Source: Candidatus Eiseniibacteriota bacterium
Lineage (GTDB): Bacteria; Eisenbacteria; RBG-16-71-46; CAIMUX01
Length of the DNA stretch: 64,000 bases
Direction of reading: 5' to 3'
Assembly: GCA_016712505.1 (NCBI GenBank)
Contig: JADJQY010000016.1
Span: forward strand, 32,681 to 96,680
Shown here in pieces: positions 43,577 through 52,598 of this stretch (position 1 is the first letter of the stretch; the number at the start of each line of letters is the position of its first letter). Below the pieces are notes generated by a model. The model searched no databases. It was not told where the DNA came from and saw nothing but the letters and a program-made list of their open reading frames with translations. Both the position numbers and the translations under genes were made by a program.

Positions 43577-44187
43577 CGGTCCACCTGCCGGCAGAGCTGA
43601 AGAAACGCCGACTCGAAGTCCCGCCCGCTGCGGCGCGCGCGATCGAGGTGGATCCAGATCTTGGGGTGACTGTTCTCGAGGTCGACCGAGAAGATGCAGA
43701 CGTCACTCACCAGCTTCGGATCGTCGGTCATGGTGAGGACTTGACGCTCCTCGGAGAGCTTCCGGATCGCCTCGAGATCCGCCTTGGGGAAAGTCGGATC
43801 GGAGAGAAGGAACAGGCTGGTGAACTCACCCTCCGTCATCGCGGCGTCGAAGTGCTCGTCGAACCGGATCACCTCTACCCGCCAGGGATGGGCGCGAGAC
43901 GTGCGGGAAAGCCGATCCAGCACCTCGGCCACGAACACCGCGTTCTGCTTGTCTCCCGCGTTGCGGTACACGATCGCCGCCGCGATCTCGGAGCCGGGGT
44001 CACGTTGTACCAGCGCGTCGTAGGTATGCACCTTCTGGAAGATCGCGGCCGAGATCTCGAGCGGAACCGGGCGTCGGGTCTCGGCTCCGGTCGATGCGAC
44101 CAACACCAGCAGGAGACAGAATAGCCTGGCCACGAGCCGGAGCTCGCGTTGCCGCCAGGTCATCTTCCACCGCGGTGCCGTCTTCAC
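43573..44187 (-). CDS. YfiR-family (DUF4154) periplasmic protein
   Basis: A 204-residue exported protein; signal peptide LRLVARLFCLLLVLVASTGA. The mature part has the YfiR pattern: an early 'K-V/F-x-x-Y' strand, AIVYRNAGDKQNAVFVAEVL, LFLLSDPT, QVLTMTDDPKLVSD and the terminal CIFSVDLENSHPKIWIHLDRARRSG, equivalent to the 'F-x-I-N-l-x-x-A-k-x-a-g-l' ending of the family. YfiR restrains the diguanylate cyclase YfiN in Pseudomonas in response to redox and envelope stress. Here it is coupled (ATGA) to a hybrid histidine kinase with a CHASE8-type sensor rather than to a cyclase, so it probably gates that kinase. Confidence 0.78.
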   Translation of the reverse strand: MKTAPRWKMTWRQRELRLVARLFCLLLVLVASTGAETRRPVPLEISAAIFQKVHTYDALVQRDPGSEIAAAIVYRNAGDKQNAVFVAEVLDRLSRTSRAHPWRVEVIRFDEHFDAAMTEGEFTSLFLLSDPTFPKADLEAIRKLSEERQVLTMTDDPKLVSDVCIFSVDLENSHPKIWIHLDRARRSGRDFESAFLQLCRQVDR

Positions 44188-44384
44188 TGCAATCCTCGAA
44201 TAGTGCCGGCTTCACCCGGGGCGAAGTCAGCAACGCCAGTACCCTCGTGCGACGCGGCGGAGAGATCGCCGGTAGCGCGACGAAGAGCGCGTCGAAACGC
44301 GACGCCTCCTCCTACCATCGATCGAGCACATGCCCGCAATGGCCTCCGGGAGATATCGACAAAATCTATGCGGAAGTGGAGTTT

Positions 44385-44409
44385 CCGCTCCCGAGTCGTG
44401 GCGGAGCGG
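44385..44409 (-). terminator. Weak hairpin downstream of kdpE
   Basis: ccgctcc (44385-44391) pairs with ggagcgg (44403-44409), 7 bp with an 11-base loop, 16 bases after the kdpE stop on the minus strand. The tail is aaactccac, so this is a poor terminator at best. Confidence 0.3.
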
Positions 44410-44424
44410 GTGAGAAGCGACCGG

Positions 44425-45114
44425 CTACTCGTCGAGCAGGCGGTAGCCTACCCCCGGCTCGGTGCGGATGAAGCGCGGGCGGGCGGGGTCGTCCTCGATC
44501 TTCCTGCGAAGCTGTCCCATGAAGACCCGAAGATAGTGGGTCTCTTGGCGAAACGTCGGCCCCCAGACCTCGGCCAGCAGGGTTGGATGCGTCACGACCC
44601 GTCCGGAATTCCGCACCAAGTACGCCAGGAGCCGGTACTCGATCGGCGTGAGGTGAATTTCTTTCCCACCCCGGCAGACCCGACGACGCCCCAGATCAAC
44701 CTCGAGATCTCCCACGCGAAAAACCGGTTCAGATCCCTCCGGCGAGCGATCCTGCGCATGGCGGAGCGCCACCCGGACGCGCGCCAACAGCTCAGGGACC
44801 CCGAACGGTTTCGTCACGTAGTCGTCCGCCCCCGCATCGAGGGCGGCAACCTTGTCCCCCTCACGCCCCCGCGCCGAGAGCACGATGATCGGGGTCCGGC
44901 TCCACTCGCGGAGCCTGCGGGTCACTTCTAGACCATCGAGATCGGGCAACCCCAGGTCGAGCAGGATGACATCCGGCCGTTTGGCCGCGGCCGCCGCCAG
45001 GCCGGCCTCTCCGGTCATTGCCGCCTCGACACGATATCCGTGCCCCTCGAGCACCGGTCGAAGGAAGCGGTGAATCTGGCGCTCGTCTTCGATCAGGAGC
45101 ACTCCGGGCTTCAC
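44425..45114 (-). CDS. kdpE: KDP operon response regulator KdpE
   Basis: A 229-residue OmpR-type regulator. Receiver: LLIEDERQIHRFL, VILLDLGLPDLDG (acceptor Asp53), LSARGREGDKVAAL, DYVTKPFG (Lys). DNA-binding winged helix: HLTPIEYRLLAYLVRN, QTHYLRVFMGQLRRKIEDDP and GVGYRLLDE. In E. coli it activates kdpFABC when K+ is limiting. Start is GTG, overlapping the kdpD stop as GTGA. Last gene of the kdp unit. Confidence 0.94.
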   Translation of the reverse strand: MKPGVLLIEDERQIHRFLRPVLEGHGYRVEAAMTGEAGLAAAAAKRPDVILLDLGLPDLDGLEVTRRLREWSRTPIIVLSARGREGDKVAALDAGADDYVTKPFGVPELLARVRVALRHAQDRSPEGSEPVFRVGDLEVDLGRRRVCRGGKEIHLTPIEYRLLAYLVRNSGRVVTHPTLLAEVWGPTFRQETHYLRVFMGQLRRKIEDDPARPRFIRTEPGVGYRLLDE

Positions 45115-47807
45115 GGAGTCCCATCCCTTTCTTCGACTTCGCGCAGCTCCGGAGGCGCCGGGAGCGGAAGCACGATGCGGAAGCTCGCGCCCCCCCCTGG
45201 GCGATTCTCAGCCGCGATCGTGCCCTCGTGGGCAAGGACGATGGCGCGACAGATGGCCAGACCGAGCCCCGAGCCCTGGGCCGCCGTATCGGCGAGGCGA
45301 AAGAACTTCTCGAAGACCCGCTCCAGCGCCTCGCTCGGAAGCCCTGGTCCCCGATCATTGACCTCCAGCAGCAGGTCTCCCTCCATCACCCGCGCCTCCA
45401 CCGAGATCGGGCAACCGTCCGGAGTGTGGCGAAGTGCGTTCTCCAGCAAGTTCACCAGCACCTGCTCGATCAGCACACCGTCACAGGGCACCAAAGGCAG
45501 GTCGTCCGGGAGGCGCACCTCGATCGACCCCGCGCGTTCCGACGGCTCCACTCGTGCCAGGGCCGATCCCACGAGCTCCTCCAGAGAGTGCCACTCCTTG
45601 GTCAGACGAACGCCCGTCTCCAGCCGGGTCATGTCGAGCAGGTGCTCGAGGAGACGATTGAGCCGGTTGCTCCCTTCCAGGATGCCACGCGCGAGATCAT
45701 CTCGCGCCCCGGCAGGCAGGCCCGCGTCGGGATCGAGCAGTGCGCTTGCCGCTCCGGCAATGGCCGAAAGCGGCGTCCGCAGATCATGCGAGACGGATGA
45801 AAGGAGGCTGTTCCGCATCCGCTCGCTTTCCTCTCCCACGCGCGATTCCTCCGCCCGTCGCGCCAGGCCGGCCCGCTCGAAGGCCAGCGCCGCCTGGTTG
45901 GTAAAGGTCTCGAGCAGGTGCATCTGCTCCGGAGCGAGTAGCCGCTTCGGGTCCCGCGGCTGGATGGCCAGAACTCCGACCGTTCCCTCGGTGCCGACCA
46001 GCGGCACGTACATCGCCTTCGCTCCAGGAAGGGTCGCCGTTCCAAGTCCCGCGCTCTGCTCCAGATCGTACGCCCAGTGCGCCACCGCGCGCTCGCTCGA
46101 TTCCTCCATCGCCGAGGGAATCTCGCCGCCCCGCAGGACCAACTGCCCATCCGTGCCGGGAAGGAAGAGCGCCACGTTGCCATCGAACACCTCGCCGATG
46201 CGATCGGCTGCCACCCGCGCGAGGTCATCCAGATCGATGCCCCGCGCAAGTTCACGGCTCAGGCGGTAGAGCGCGGCGGTGCGCCATTCTCGCGCCCGAG
46301 CATCCACCGCTTGGCGCTGCCCCCGGGTAACCAGGCTGGAGATCACGAGCGAGACGGCAGTCATCACCGCGAAGGTGATCAGATATTGCGAATCCGACAC
46401 CGCCATGGTGAAGCGCGGAGGCACGAAGCAAAAGTCGAAAGCCGCGACGCTCAGTACCGTTGCGAGCAGCGACGGCCCGCGGCCCAGCCGCGCCGCGACC
46501 ACCACGACTCCGACCAGATAGAGCATGATCAGGTTGGTCGGAGCCAGCCAGCGCGCGAGCACGAAGTCGATTCCAGTTACCGCGGCAACCACCACCACTG
46601 CTCCAAGGTAGGCGCTGGGGCGACTGCTGGGGCGAAGCTCCAGCGGGTGTCCCGCCTCCCCGGAGTCCTCGTGGCCGCGGATGACGTAGACGTCGATGTC
46701 TCCGCTCTTCCGCACCAACTCATCGACCGGCGAGCCGAAAAGGAGGTCTTTCCATCGGGGCCGTTCCGGTTTACCCACCACCAGCTTGGTCACGTTTCGG
46801 CTGCGGGCGTAGCGCAAGATCTCGTCACTCACCGAGGTGCCGCTCAGTACCACCGTCTCGGCCCCCAGCTGCTCGGCCAGGCGGATCGAGCGTTCGACCA
46901 CCTCCCGGCCGGCGTCCGCCGGCCGGAGCGCGCCCGGACTCTCGACGAACGCGGCAATCCACTCCGCCTTGAGCGCGTCGGCGAGGCGGCGCGTGCTCCG
47001 CACCAGCCGCCCGGACATTGGATTGGGCCCCACGCAGACCAGTACCCTCTCGCGCACCGACCAGGTGCGCTCAATCGCGTTGTCCTGCTTCCAGCGCTGC
47101 ACCTGGCGGTCGACCCGATCGGCGCTGCGCCGGAGCGCCAGTTCGCGCAGGGCAATCAGGTTTCCCGGACGAAAGAAGTGCTCCGCTGCGCGCTCGGCCA
47201 CCGCACCGAGATAGACCTTTCCGTCCGCCAGGCGCCGCAGCAACTCATCCGCCGGAAGGTCGACCAATTCGATGTCGTCCGCCTGCTCGAACACCTGGTC
47301 CGGTACCGTCTCACGGACGCGGACATCGGTGATCTGCGCCACGACGTCATTCAGCGATTCGAGGTGCTGCACGTTCATCGTCGTATGCACCGCGATGCCC
47401 GCGGCGCAGAGTTCGCTCACGTCTTGCCAGCGCTTGGCGTGGCGGGAGCCTGGAGCATTGCTGTGAGCGAGCTCGTCGAGCAAGAGGAGCGCGGGTCGAC
47501 GGATCAAGGCGGCGTCGAGATCGAACTCGCGCAGTGCGATCTCCCGATGCGAGAGCTCAGCCGCCGGTAGGATCTCCAGTCCATCGAGCAGGCGGGCCGT
47601 CTCGCTGCGTCCGTGGGTCTCCACCCATCCGACGACCACGTCCTCCCCGGCGGCGCGACGCCGTTGCGCATCTTCCAGCATCGCATAGGTCTTGCCCACG
47701 CCGGGACCGGCCCCGAACCAGATCTTGAGCCGCCCCCGGGAGGCGCGCGCTTCCTCCTCGCGGGCGCGCCTCAGCATCGCTTCAGGATCGCGCTGGCTCT
47801 CGTCCAC
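45111..47807 (-). CDS. kdpD: Sensor kinase KdpD
   Basis: About 898 residues. Cytoplasmic KdpD domain with Walker A GAGPGVGKTYAML and LLLDELAHSNAPGSRHAKRW; a Usp-like domain (VLVCVGPNPMSGRLVR, LVVGKPERPRW); four membrane spans of the DUF4118 type (about 400-500); a GAF domain (about 515-650); HisKA SSVSHDLRTPLSAI and HATPase with NLLENALRHTP, DRGPGLP and GSGLGLAIC. It senses K+ limitation and turgor and controls KdpE. The start is set at GTG 47807 because GGAGG lies five bases before it; an ATG at 47828 without ribosome site is in frame. Complete and in the canonical position after kdpC. Confidence 0.95.
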   Translation of the reverse strand: MDESQRDPEAMLRRAREEEARASRGRLKIWFGAGPGVGKTYAMLEDAQRRRAAGEDVVVGWVETHGRSETARLLDGLEILPAAELSHREIALREFDLDAALIRRPALLLLDELAHSNAPGSRHAKRWQDVSELCAAGIAVHTTMNVQHLESLNDVVAQITDVRVRETVPDQVFEQADDIELVDLPADELLRRLADGKVYLGAVAERAAEHFFRPGNLIALRELALRRSADRVDRQVQRWKQDNAIERTWSVRERVLVCVGPNPMSGRLVRSTRRLADALKAEWIAAFVESPGALRPADAGREVVERSIRLAEQLGAETVVLSGTSVSDEILRYARSRNVTKLVVGKPERPRWKDLLFGSPVDELVRKSGDIDVYVIRGHEDSGEAGHPLELRPSSRPSAYLGAVVVVAAVTGIDFVLARWLAPTNLIMLYLVGVVVVAARLGRGPSLLATVLSVAAFDFCFVPPRFTMAVSDSQYLITFAVMTAVSLVISSLVTRGQRQAVDARAREWRTAALYRLSRELARGIDLDDLARVAADRIGEVFDGNVALFLPGTDGQLVLRGGEIPSAMEESSERAVAHWAYDLEQSAGLGTATLPGAKAMYVPLVGTEGTVGVLAIQPRDPKRLLAPEQMHLLETFTNQAALAFERAGLARRAEESRVGEESERMRNSLLSSVSHDLRTPLSAIAGAASALLDPDAGLPAGARDDLARGILEGSNRLNRLLEHLLDMTRLETGVRLTKEWHSLEELVGSALARVEPSERAGSIEVRLPDDLPLVPCDGVLIEQVLVNLLENALRHTPDGCPISVEARVMEGDLLLEVNDRGPGLPSEALERVFEKFFRLADTAAQGSGLGLAICRAIVLAHEGTIAAENRPGGGASFRIVLPLPAPPELREVEERDGTP

Positions 47808-47901
47808 CCGGCCTCCACCTGGCGTCATGCTCGACGCTTTCCCGAAGCGCCGCCCCCTGATTGCTGGTCATCAGTGCCTCGCGCTGTGATAGTGCTTCAG
47901 T

Positions 47902-48489
47902 TCACCGCCCCGCGCAATCGTCACCCTTCCCGTCCAGCGCGAGGTTCAAGGTGAGTACATTCACCCGCTCCTCGCCGAACAGGGCGAACGTGCGTCCTTC
48001 GGTATGCTGCGCGATCAGGGCGTTCAACGCGGCCAGCTCCAGCCCTCGTTCGCGAGCTACTCGCGGAGCCTGCCATCTCGCCGCGGCGGGAGAGATGTGC
48101 GGATCCAGCCCGCTCCCAGAGGTCGTGACCAGATCGACGGGGATCGGCTCCCGGCTCTCCGGATCCGAGGCGCGCAGCTCGGCAACCCGAGCGGCGATCC
48201 GCACCCTCAGGCTGGGGTTGGTCGGCCCGAGATTGGAACCGCTCGAGGCGGCGCCGTCGTACGGCGTTCCGGTCGCGGAGGGCCGACCCCAGAAGTAGCC
48301 CGGAGAATGGAACGGCTGCCCGATGAGCCTGGATCCGATCACCTGCCCCTCCTGCCGAAGGAGGCTCCCGTTCGCCTGATGGGAGAACGCGACCTGCGCG
48401 ATCGCGGTGATCAGCGCCGGATAGGCGCCGCCGCAGAGCAGGGTGAAGGCGAGAATGAGCATGCACGAGGTGCGAAGGGTGGCCAGCAT
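47902..48489 (-). CDS. kdpC: Potassium-transporting ATPase subunit C
   Basis: A 195-residue subunit with one N-terminal membrane span (SCMLILAFTLLCGGAYPALIT) and a periplasmic domain: FSHQANGSLL, GSRLIGQPFHSPGYFWGRPSAT, YDGAASSGSNLGPTNP, SGSGLDPHISPAAA and ALFGEERVNVLTLNLAL. KdpC stabilises the KdpFABC complex and aids ATP affinity. AGGAG lies six bases before the ATG. Twelve bases separate it from kdpB. Confidence 0.96.
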   Translation of the reverse strand: MLATLRTSCMLILAFTLLCGGAYPALITAIAQVAFSHQANGSLLRQEGQVIGSRLIGQPFHSPGYFWGRPSATGTPYDGAASSGSNLGPTNPSLRVRIAARVAELRASDPESREPIPVDLVTTSGSGLDPHISPAAARWQAPRVARERGLELAALNALIAQHTEGRTFALFGEERVNVLTLNLALDGKGDDCAGR

Positions 48490-48500
48490 GTTCGACTCCT

Positions 48501-50576
48501 CTAGGTGAGATGCAGAGCCACGAGGGCGAGATCGATCAGCTTGATCCCGATGAAGGGAGCGACAAGCCCACCCAGTCCGTAGACCAGCAGGTTCCGCCGT
48601 AGCAACTGCTCGGCCGAGAGTGGTCGCCAGGCAGCGCCGCGCAGGGCGATCGGAATCAGCGCCACGATGACCACCGCGTTGAAGATCACGGCGGAGAGGA
48701 TCGCGCTCTCCGGACTGTGGAGGCGCATCAGGTCGAACTGCCGGAGCGCGGGATAGGTCGCGGCGAAGGCGGCCGGAAGTATCGCGAAGTACTTCGCCAC
48801 ATCGTTGGAGAGGCTGAATGTCGTGAGTGCCCCACGGGTGACCAGCAGCTGCTTGCCGATCTTGACGATCTCGATCAGCTTGGTCGGGTTGGAGTCGAGG
48901 TCGACCATGTTTCCCGCTTCCTTGGCCGCTTGAGTTCCGGAGTTCATCGCCACGGCGACATCGGCCTGGGCGAGGGCGGGTGCGTCATTGGTGCCGTCGC
49001 CGGTCATCGCGACCAGCCTCCCCCCCTCCTGTTGCTCGCGGATGAGTTTGAGCTTTGCCTCAGGGGTAGCCTCGGCCAGAAAGTCATCCACCCCCGCCTC
49101 GGCCGCGATCGCGGCCGCGGTGAGCGGATTGTCTCCGGTGATCATGACCGTACGAATCCCCATCCGACGCAGCTCGGCGAATCGCTCCCGGATCCCCCCT
49201 TTCACCACGTCCTTGAGCACGATGACTCCCAGCACCCGGGAGTCGACCGCCACGACCAGCGGCGTCGCCCCCTGCTTCGCCACGGACTCCACGATGGCCC
49301 GGGTTCCCCCGACCACGGTGCCGCCCATCGCGGCCACATGCCGCTCGACCGCGTCGAAGGCCCCCTTGCGGATGACCCTCCCCTCGAAGTCGACGCCGCT
49401 CATCCTGGTCTGGGCGGTGAACGGCACGAAGCGTGCGTTCTTCCCCGCCATGTCGCGCTCCCGCAGGTTGAAGCGCTCCTTGGCCAGCACCGCGATGCTT
49501 CGCCCTTCCGGTGTCTCGTCGCTGAGCGAGGCGAGCTGCGCCGCCTCCGCCAGATCCTCCTCGCGCACTCCCTCGACGGGAAGGAAGGCCGAGGCCTGGC
49601 GGTTCCCGAGGGTGATGGTGCCGGTCTTGTCCAGCAAGAGCACATCGACATCGCCTGCCGCCTCGACCGCACGGCCGGAAGTGGCGATCACGTTCGCTTG
49701 GATCAGGCGGTCCATTCCGGCGATGCCGATGGCGGAAAGCAGTCCTCCGATGGTGGTCGGAATGAGGCAAACCAGGAGCGCGATCAGGACCGGAACGGGT
49801 ACGGGGCTGCCCTGCCCGGAGGCGACGACCGCAAATCGCGCGAAGGGGTGCAAGGTGGCCACGGCGAAGAGGAAGATCAACGTCAGGGCGGCGAGAAACA
49901 GGGTGAGGGCGATCTCGTTCGGCGTCTTCTGGCGCTTCGCCCCTTCGACCATGGCGATCATCCGGTCGAGAAAGGTCTCCCCCTGCTCGGCCGAGATGCG
50001 CACCACGAGCCAGTCGGAGAGAACGCGCGTTCCGCCCGTTACCGAGCTGCGATCCCCACCGCTCTCCCGAATCACCGGCGCGCTCTCCCCCGTGATGGCA
50101 CTCTCATCGACACTGGCGATCCCCTCGATCACCTCGCCGTCACTGGGAATGACATCTCCCGCTTCGACCAGCACGCACTCACCGCGCTTGAGTTCCGTCG
50201 CGGGCACAAGCTTCCTCGGCGCGGAGCGATCCGCGGTCCCCAGGAGCTTGGCCGAAACTGCTCCGCGGGTCGAACGCAGGCTCGCGGCCTGAGCCCGGCC
50301 GCGCCCTTCGGCCAGGGCTTCGGCGAAGTTGGCGAAGAGCACCGTGAAGGCCAACCAGGCGGTGAGCGCGCCGAAGAATCCCGCGCCATCGCCTTGACCA
50401 GCAAGCAGGGCCTCGAGCGCGTAGGCCGCGGTCATCAGGGCGCCGAGCCACACGATGAACATCACCGGATTGCGCACCTGCACTCTCGGATCACACTTGC
50501 GAAGCGAGTCCCGCACCGCCTGGCGTATCAGCATCAGGTCGGTGTCTCGCCTGGTCGTTCCGGCTCCTCTGGTCAC
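48501..50576 (-). CDS. kdpB: Potassium-transporting ATPase ATP-binding subunit B
   Basis: A 691-residue P-type ATPase. Phosphorylation motif LLLDKTGTITLGN (acceptor Asp), actuator loop ITGESAPVI (TGES), TM4 with CLIPTTIGGLLSAIGIAG, hinge MTGDGTNDAPALAQADV and the KPD-equivalent region. It pumps K+ together with the channel-like KdpA. Start is GTG 50576 with GGAGG five bases upstream. An N-terminal piece SLRKCDPRVQVRNPVMF is typical of KdpB. Confidence 0.97.
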   Translation of the reverse strand: MTRGAGTTRRDTDLMLIRQAVRDSLRKCDPRVQVRNPVMFIVWLGALMTAAYALEALLAGQGDGAGFFGALTAWLAFTVLFANFAEALAEGRGRAQAASLRSTRGAVSAKLLGTADRSAPRKLVPATELKRGECVLVEAGDVIPSDGEVIEGIASVDESAITGESAPVIRESGGDRSSVTGGTRVLSDWLVVRISAEQGETFLDRMIAMVEGAKRQKTPNEIALTLFLAALTLIFLFAVATLHPFARFAVVASGQGSPVPVPVLIALLVCLIPTTIGGLLSAIGIAGMDRLIQANVIATSGRAVEAAGDVDVLLLDKTGTITLGNRQASAFLPVEGVREEDLAEAAQLASLSDETPEGRSIAVLAKERFNLRERDMAGKNARFVPFTAQTRMSGVDFEGRVIRKGAFDAVERHVAAMGGTVVGGTRAIVESVAKQGATPLVVAVDSRVLGVIVLKDVVKGGIRERFAELRRMGIRTVMITGDNPLTAAAIAAEAGVDDFLAEATPEAKLKLIREQQEGGRLVAMTGDGTNDAPALAQADVAVAMNSGTQAAKEAGNMVDLDSNPTKLIEIVKIGKQLLVTRGALTTFSLSNDVAKYFAILPAAFAATYPALRQFDLMRLHSPESAILSAVIFNAVVIVALIPIALRGAAWRPLSAEQLLRRNLLVYGLGGLVAPFIGIKLIDLALVALHLT

Positions 50577-50591
50577 CTTTTCCTCCTGCGC

Positions 50592-52310
50592 TTAGAGCGC
50601 CAAATGCTCCACGATCGGTCCGAGGGCCAGCGCCGGCAGGTAGGTCAGGGCGCCGACGATCACCACGACCGCGCAGAGGAAGAGCACGAAGAGTGGGACG
50701 TGCGTCGGCAGGGTGCCGCTCCCCGCAGGAACGACCGGCTTTCGGGCCAACGCTCCGGCCAGGGCCAGGATCGGCACGGCAACCCAGAACCGCCCCACCA
50801 GCATGCAAACCCCGAGGGCTCCGTTCAGGAAATCGGTATTGGCATTGAGTCCGGCGAAGGCGCTCCCGTTGTTGTTCGCCGCCGAGGTGAAGGCGTAGAG
50901 CAGTTCGCTGAATCCGTGCGGTCCCGGGTTGGGGATCGAAGCACGGGCGGCTTGGTTGGCGCACGCGATCGCAGTGCCGACCAGCGCGGCCAACGAGGGA
51001 ATCAGCAGCACGATCGAGGCCATCTTCATTTCGAAGGGGTCGATCTTCTTCCCCAGATACTCCGGAGTGCGACCGACCATGAGCCCGGCGGCGAACACGG
51101 TCACGATCACGAAGACCAGCATTCCATACAACCCGGACCCGACTCCCCCGAACGACACCTCCCCCAGTTGCATCATCCAGAGCGGCGCCAGACCGCCCAG
51201 CGGGGTGTAGCTGTCGTGCATCGAGTTCACCGAGCCGTTGGATGCGGCGGTGGTCGCGACGCTCCAGAGCACCGACTGCGCGATGCCGAAGCGCGTTTCC
51301 TTTCCTTCCATGTTTCCCCCGGAGGATCCGGCTCGCGCGGAGAGGTCGGCCCCGGCCGCGGCCATCCCGGGCGTACCGGCCTGTTCCGCCTGATACCCCC
51401 ACCAGAGCGGAGGCAGAAGGAGGAGGAACATGGCGATCGCGATCGCGACGCCCTGCCGGCGATCACGCACCACCTGTCCGAAGTAGAAACAGGTGGCGAG
51501 CGGAAGCAGGAGTATCGAGATCAGCTCGAAGAGATTCGAGAGCGGAGTCGGGTTCTCGAAGGGATGGGCCGAGTTGGTGTTGAAGTAGCCGCCACCGTTC
51601 GTGCCCAGTTGTTTGATCGCCACCTGGGATGCGACCGGACCGACGGCCAGGATCTGCCCCTCGCCTTCCGCTCCGGCGGGGTCAACCATGGTGGCGGTCA
51701 CCCTCGCCTCGAACGTTTGCACCACCCCCTGCGACACCAGGGCGACGGAGAGGAAAAGCGAGAGCGGCAGAAGCAGGTAGATGACGCTCCGCGTCCAGTC
51801 AGACCAGAAGTTGCCGATCGATTGGGATCGGGTGCGGGCAAAACCCCGGGTGAGCGCAACCAGGATCGCCAGGCCGGCGCCGGCGGAGAGGAAATTCTGC
51901 ACACCGAGACCCACCGCCTGAACCCAGTGGCTCATCGTGTACTCCCCGCCGTATGACTGCCAGTTCGTATTGCTGACGAAGCTGACCGCGGCGTTGAACG
52001 CCAGCCAGGGGGACACTGCGGAGAGTTCCGCCGGATTCCAGGGGAGGAGCGTCTGGCATCTCTGAAACGCGTAGAGGAGAAGGATTCCGACCGTGCTGGA
52101 TCCCAGGAATGCAGAGGCGTACTGCCGCCAGGTCATCTCCTGCGCGGGATCGATCCGCGCCAGGCGGTAGAGAGCGTGTTCCAATGGCCGCAGCCACCTG
52201 AGCCAGGCGGGCGGCGAACCTTCATAGACACCGATCATGACCCGACCCAACGGCCAGGCCAGCATGGTGGTCAGGAGCAGCGTGGCGATCATCTGGAGTG
52301 AGCCGGACAT
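50592..52310 (-). CDS. kdpA: Potassium-transporting ATPase potassium-binding subunit A
   Basis: A 572-residue K+-channel-like subunit with four selectivity-filter repeats visible: SFVSNTNWQSYGGE, QLGTNGGGYFNTNSAHPFENP, TTAASNGSVNSM and FTSAANNNGSAFAGL. It takes K+ from the periplasm and passes it through a tunnel to KdpB. GAGGAGA lies before the ATG. kdpF is 16 bases upstream. Confidence 0.97.
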   Translation of the reverse strand: MSGSLQMIATLLLTTMLAWPLGRVMIGVYEGSPPAWLRWLRPLEHALYRLARIDPAQEMTWRQYASAFLGSSTVGILLLYAFQRCQTLLPWNPAELSAVSPWLAFNAAVSFVSNTNWQSYGGEYTMSHWVQAVGLGVQNFLSAGAGLAILVALTRGFARTRSQSIGNFWSDWTRSVIYLLLPLSLFLSVALVSQGVVQTFEARVTATMVDPAGAEGEGQILAVGPVASQVAIKQLGTNGGGYFNTNSAHPFENPTPLSNLFELISILLLPLATCFYFGQVVRDRRQGVAIAIAMFLLLLPPLWWGYQAEQAGTPGMAAAGADLSARAGSSGGNMEGKETRFGIAQSVLWSVATTAASNGSVNSMHDSYTPLGGLAPLWMMQLGEVSFGGVGSGLYGMLVFVIVTVFAAGLMVGRTPEYLGKKIDPFEMKMASIVLLIPSLAALVGTAIACANQAARASIPNPGPHGFSELLYAFTSAANNNGSAFAGLNANTDFLNGALGVCMLVGRFWVAVPILALAGALARKPVVPAGSGTLPTHVPLFVLFLCAVVVIVGALTYLPALALGPIVEHLAL

Positions 52311-52326
52311 CGAGTCTCTCCTCAGT

Positions 52327-52416
52327 TCAGAAGCGCTCGGGGCGAATCAACGCGTAGACCAGGTAGATCACCAGGGCGCAGCAGAGGACGCAGGCGAGCA
52401 GATCGAGCGGCGACAT
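52327..52416 (-). CDS. kdpF: KdpF small stabilising subunit
   Basis: A 29-residue membrane peptide, one span (LDLLACVLCCALVIYLVYAL) ending in the family tail ALIRPERF. KdpF is a lipid-like stabiliser of the KdpA-KdpB interface. Too short for usual gene calling. It begins two bases after the stop of another 27-residue membrane peptide. Confidence 0.85.
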   Translation of the reverse strand: MSPLDLLACVLCCALVIYLVYALIRPERF

Positions 52417-52418
52417 GG

Positions 52419-52502
52419 CTACGCCTTCTCGCAGAGGCGCACGAGCCCGGCGGTGAGGAGCGCAAAGAGCGTCAGCGATAGCAGCACCAGCAGATCGGAC
52501 AT
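52419..52502 (-). CDS. 27-residue membrane peptide at the head of the kdp operon
   Basis: ATG at 52502 follows AGGAGGAACCG, an excellent ribosome site, and codes 27 residues: a single span (LLVLLSLTLFALLTAGLV) with the ending RLCEKA. Similar tiny genes of the form 'D-L-x-x-x-x ... C-E-x' occur in front of kdpF in several other bacteria to my recollection, but have no assigned role. The tight packing with kdpF (two-base gap) makes a Kdp function likely. Confidence 0.65.
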   Translation of the reverse strand: MSDLLVLLSLTLFALLTAGLVRLCEKA

Positions 52503-52512
52503 CGGTTCCTCC

Positions 52513-52531
52513 TCGGCCGCATTCCGGCCGA
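52513..52531 (-). promoter_or_regulatory. Small hairpin in the kdp leader
   Basis: tcggccg and cggccga form a 7-bp perfect stem with a 5-base loop directly upstream of the ribosome site of the first small kdp gene. A TTGACG box lies further up without a matching -10. The hairpin could affect translation start or simply be chance. Confidence 0.3.
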
Positions 52532-52598
52532 AGAAGACTATCGAGCAGGATCGGGTAAGAGCGGCGTCAAGAAGGGGGGTGAAGGGGTAAGGAAGATG

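Noticed and set aside
41192..43600. An 802-codon plus-strand frame across the hybrid kinase
   Set aside because: Antisense shadow of an intact kinase gene; no motif and no ribosome site.
48717..51956. A 1079-codon plus-strand open frame across kdpB and kdpA
   Set aside because: It lies antisense to two complete conserved genes; His/Arg/Gly-rich low-complexity product without motifs.
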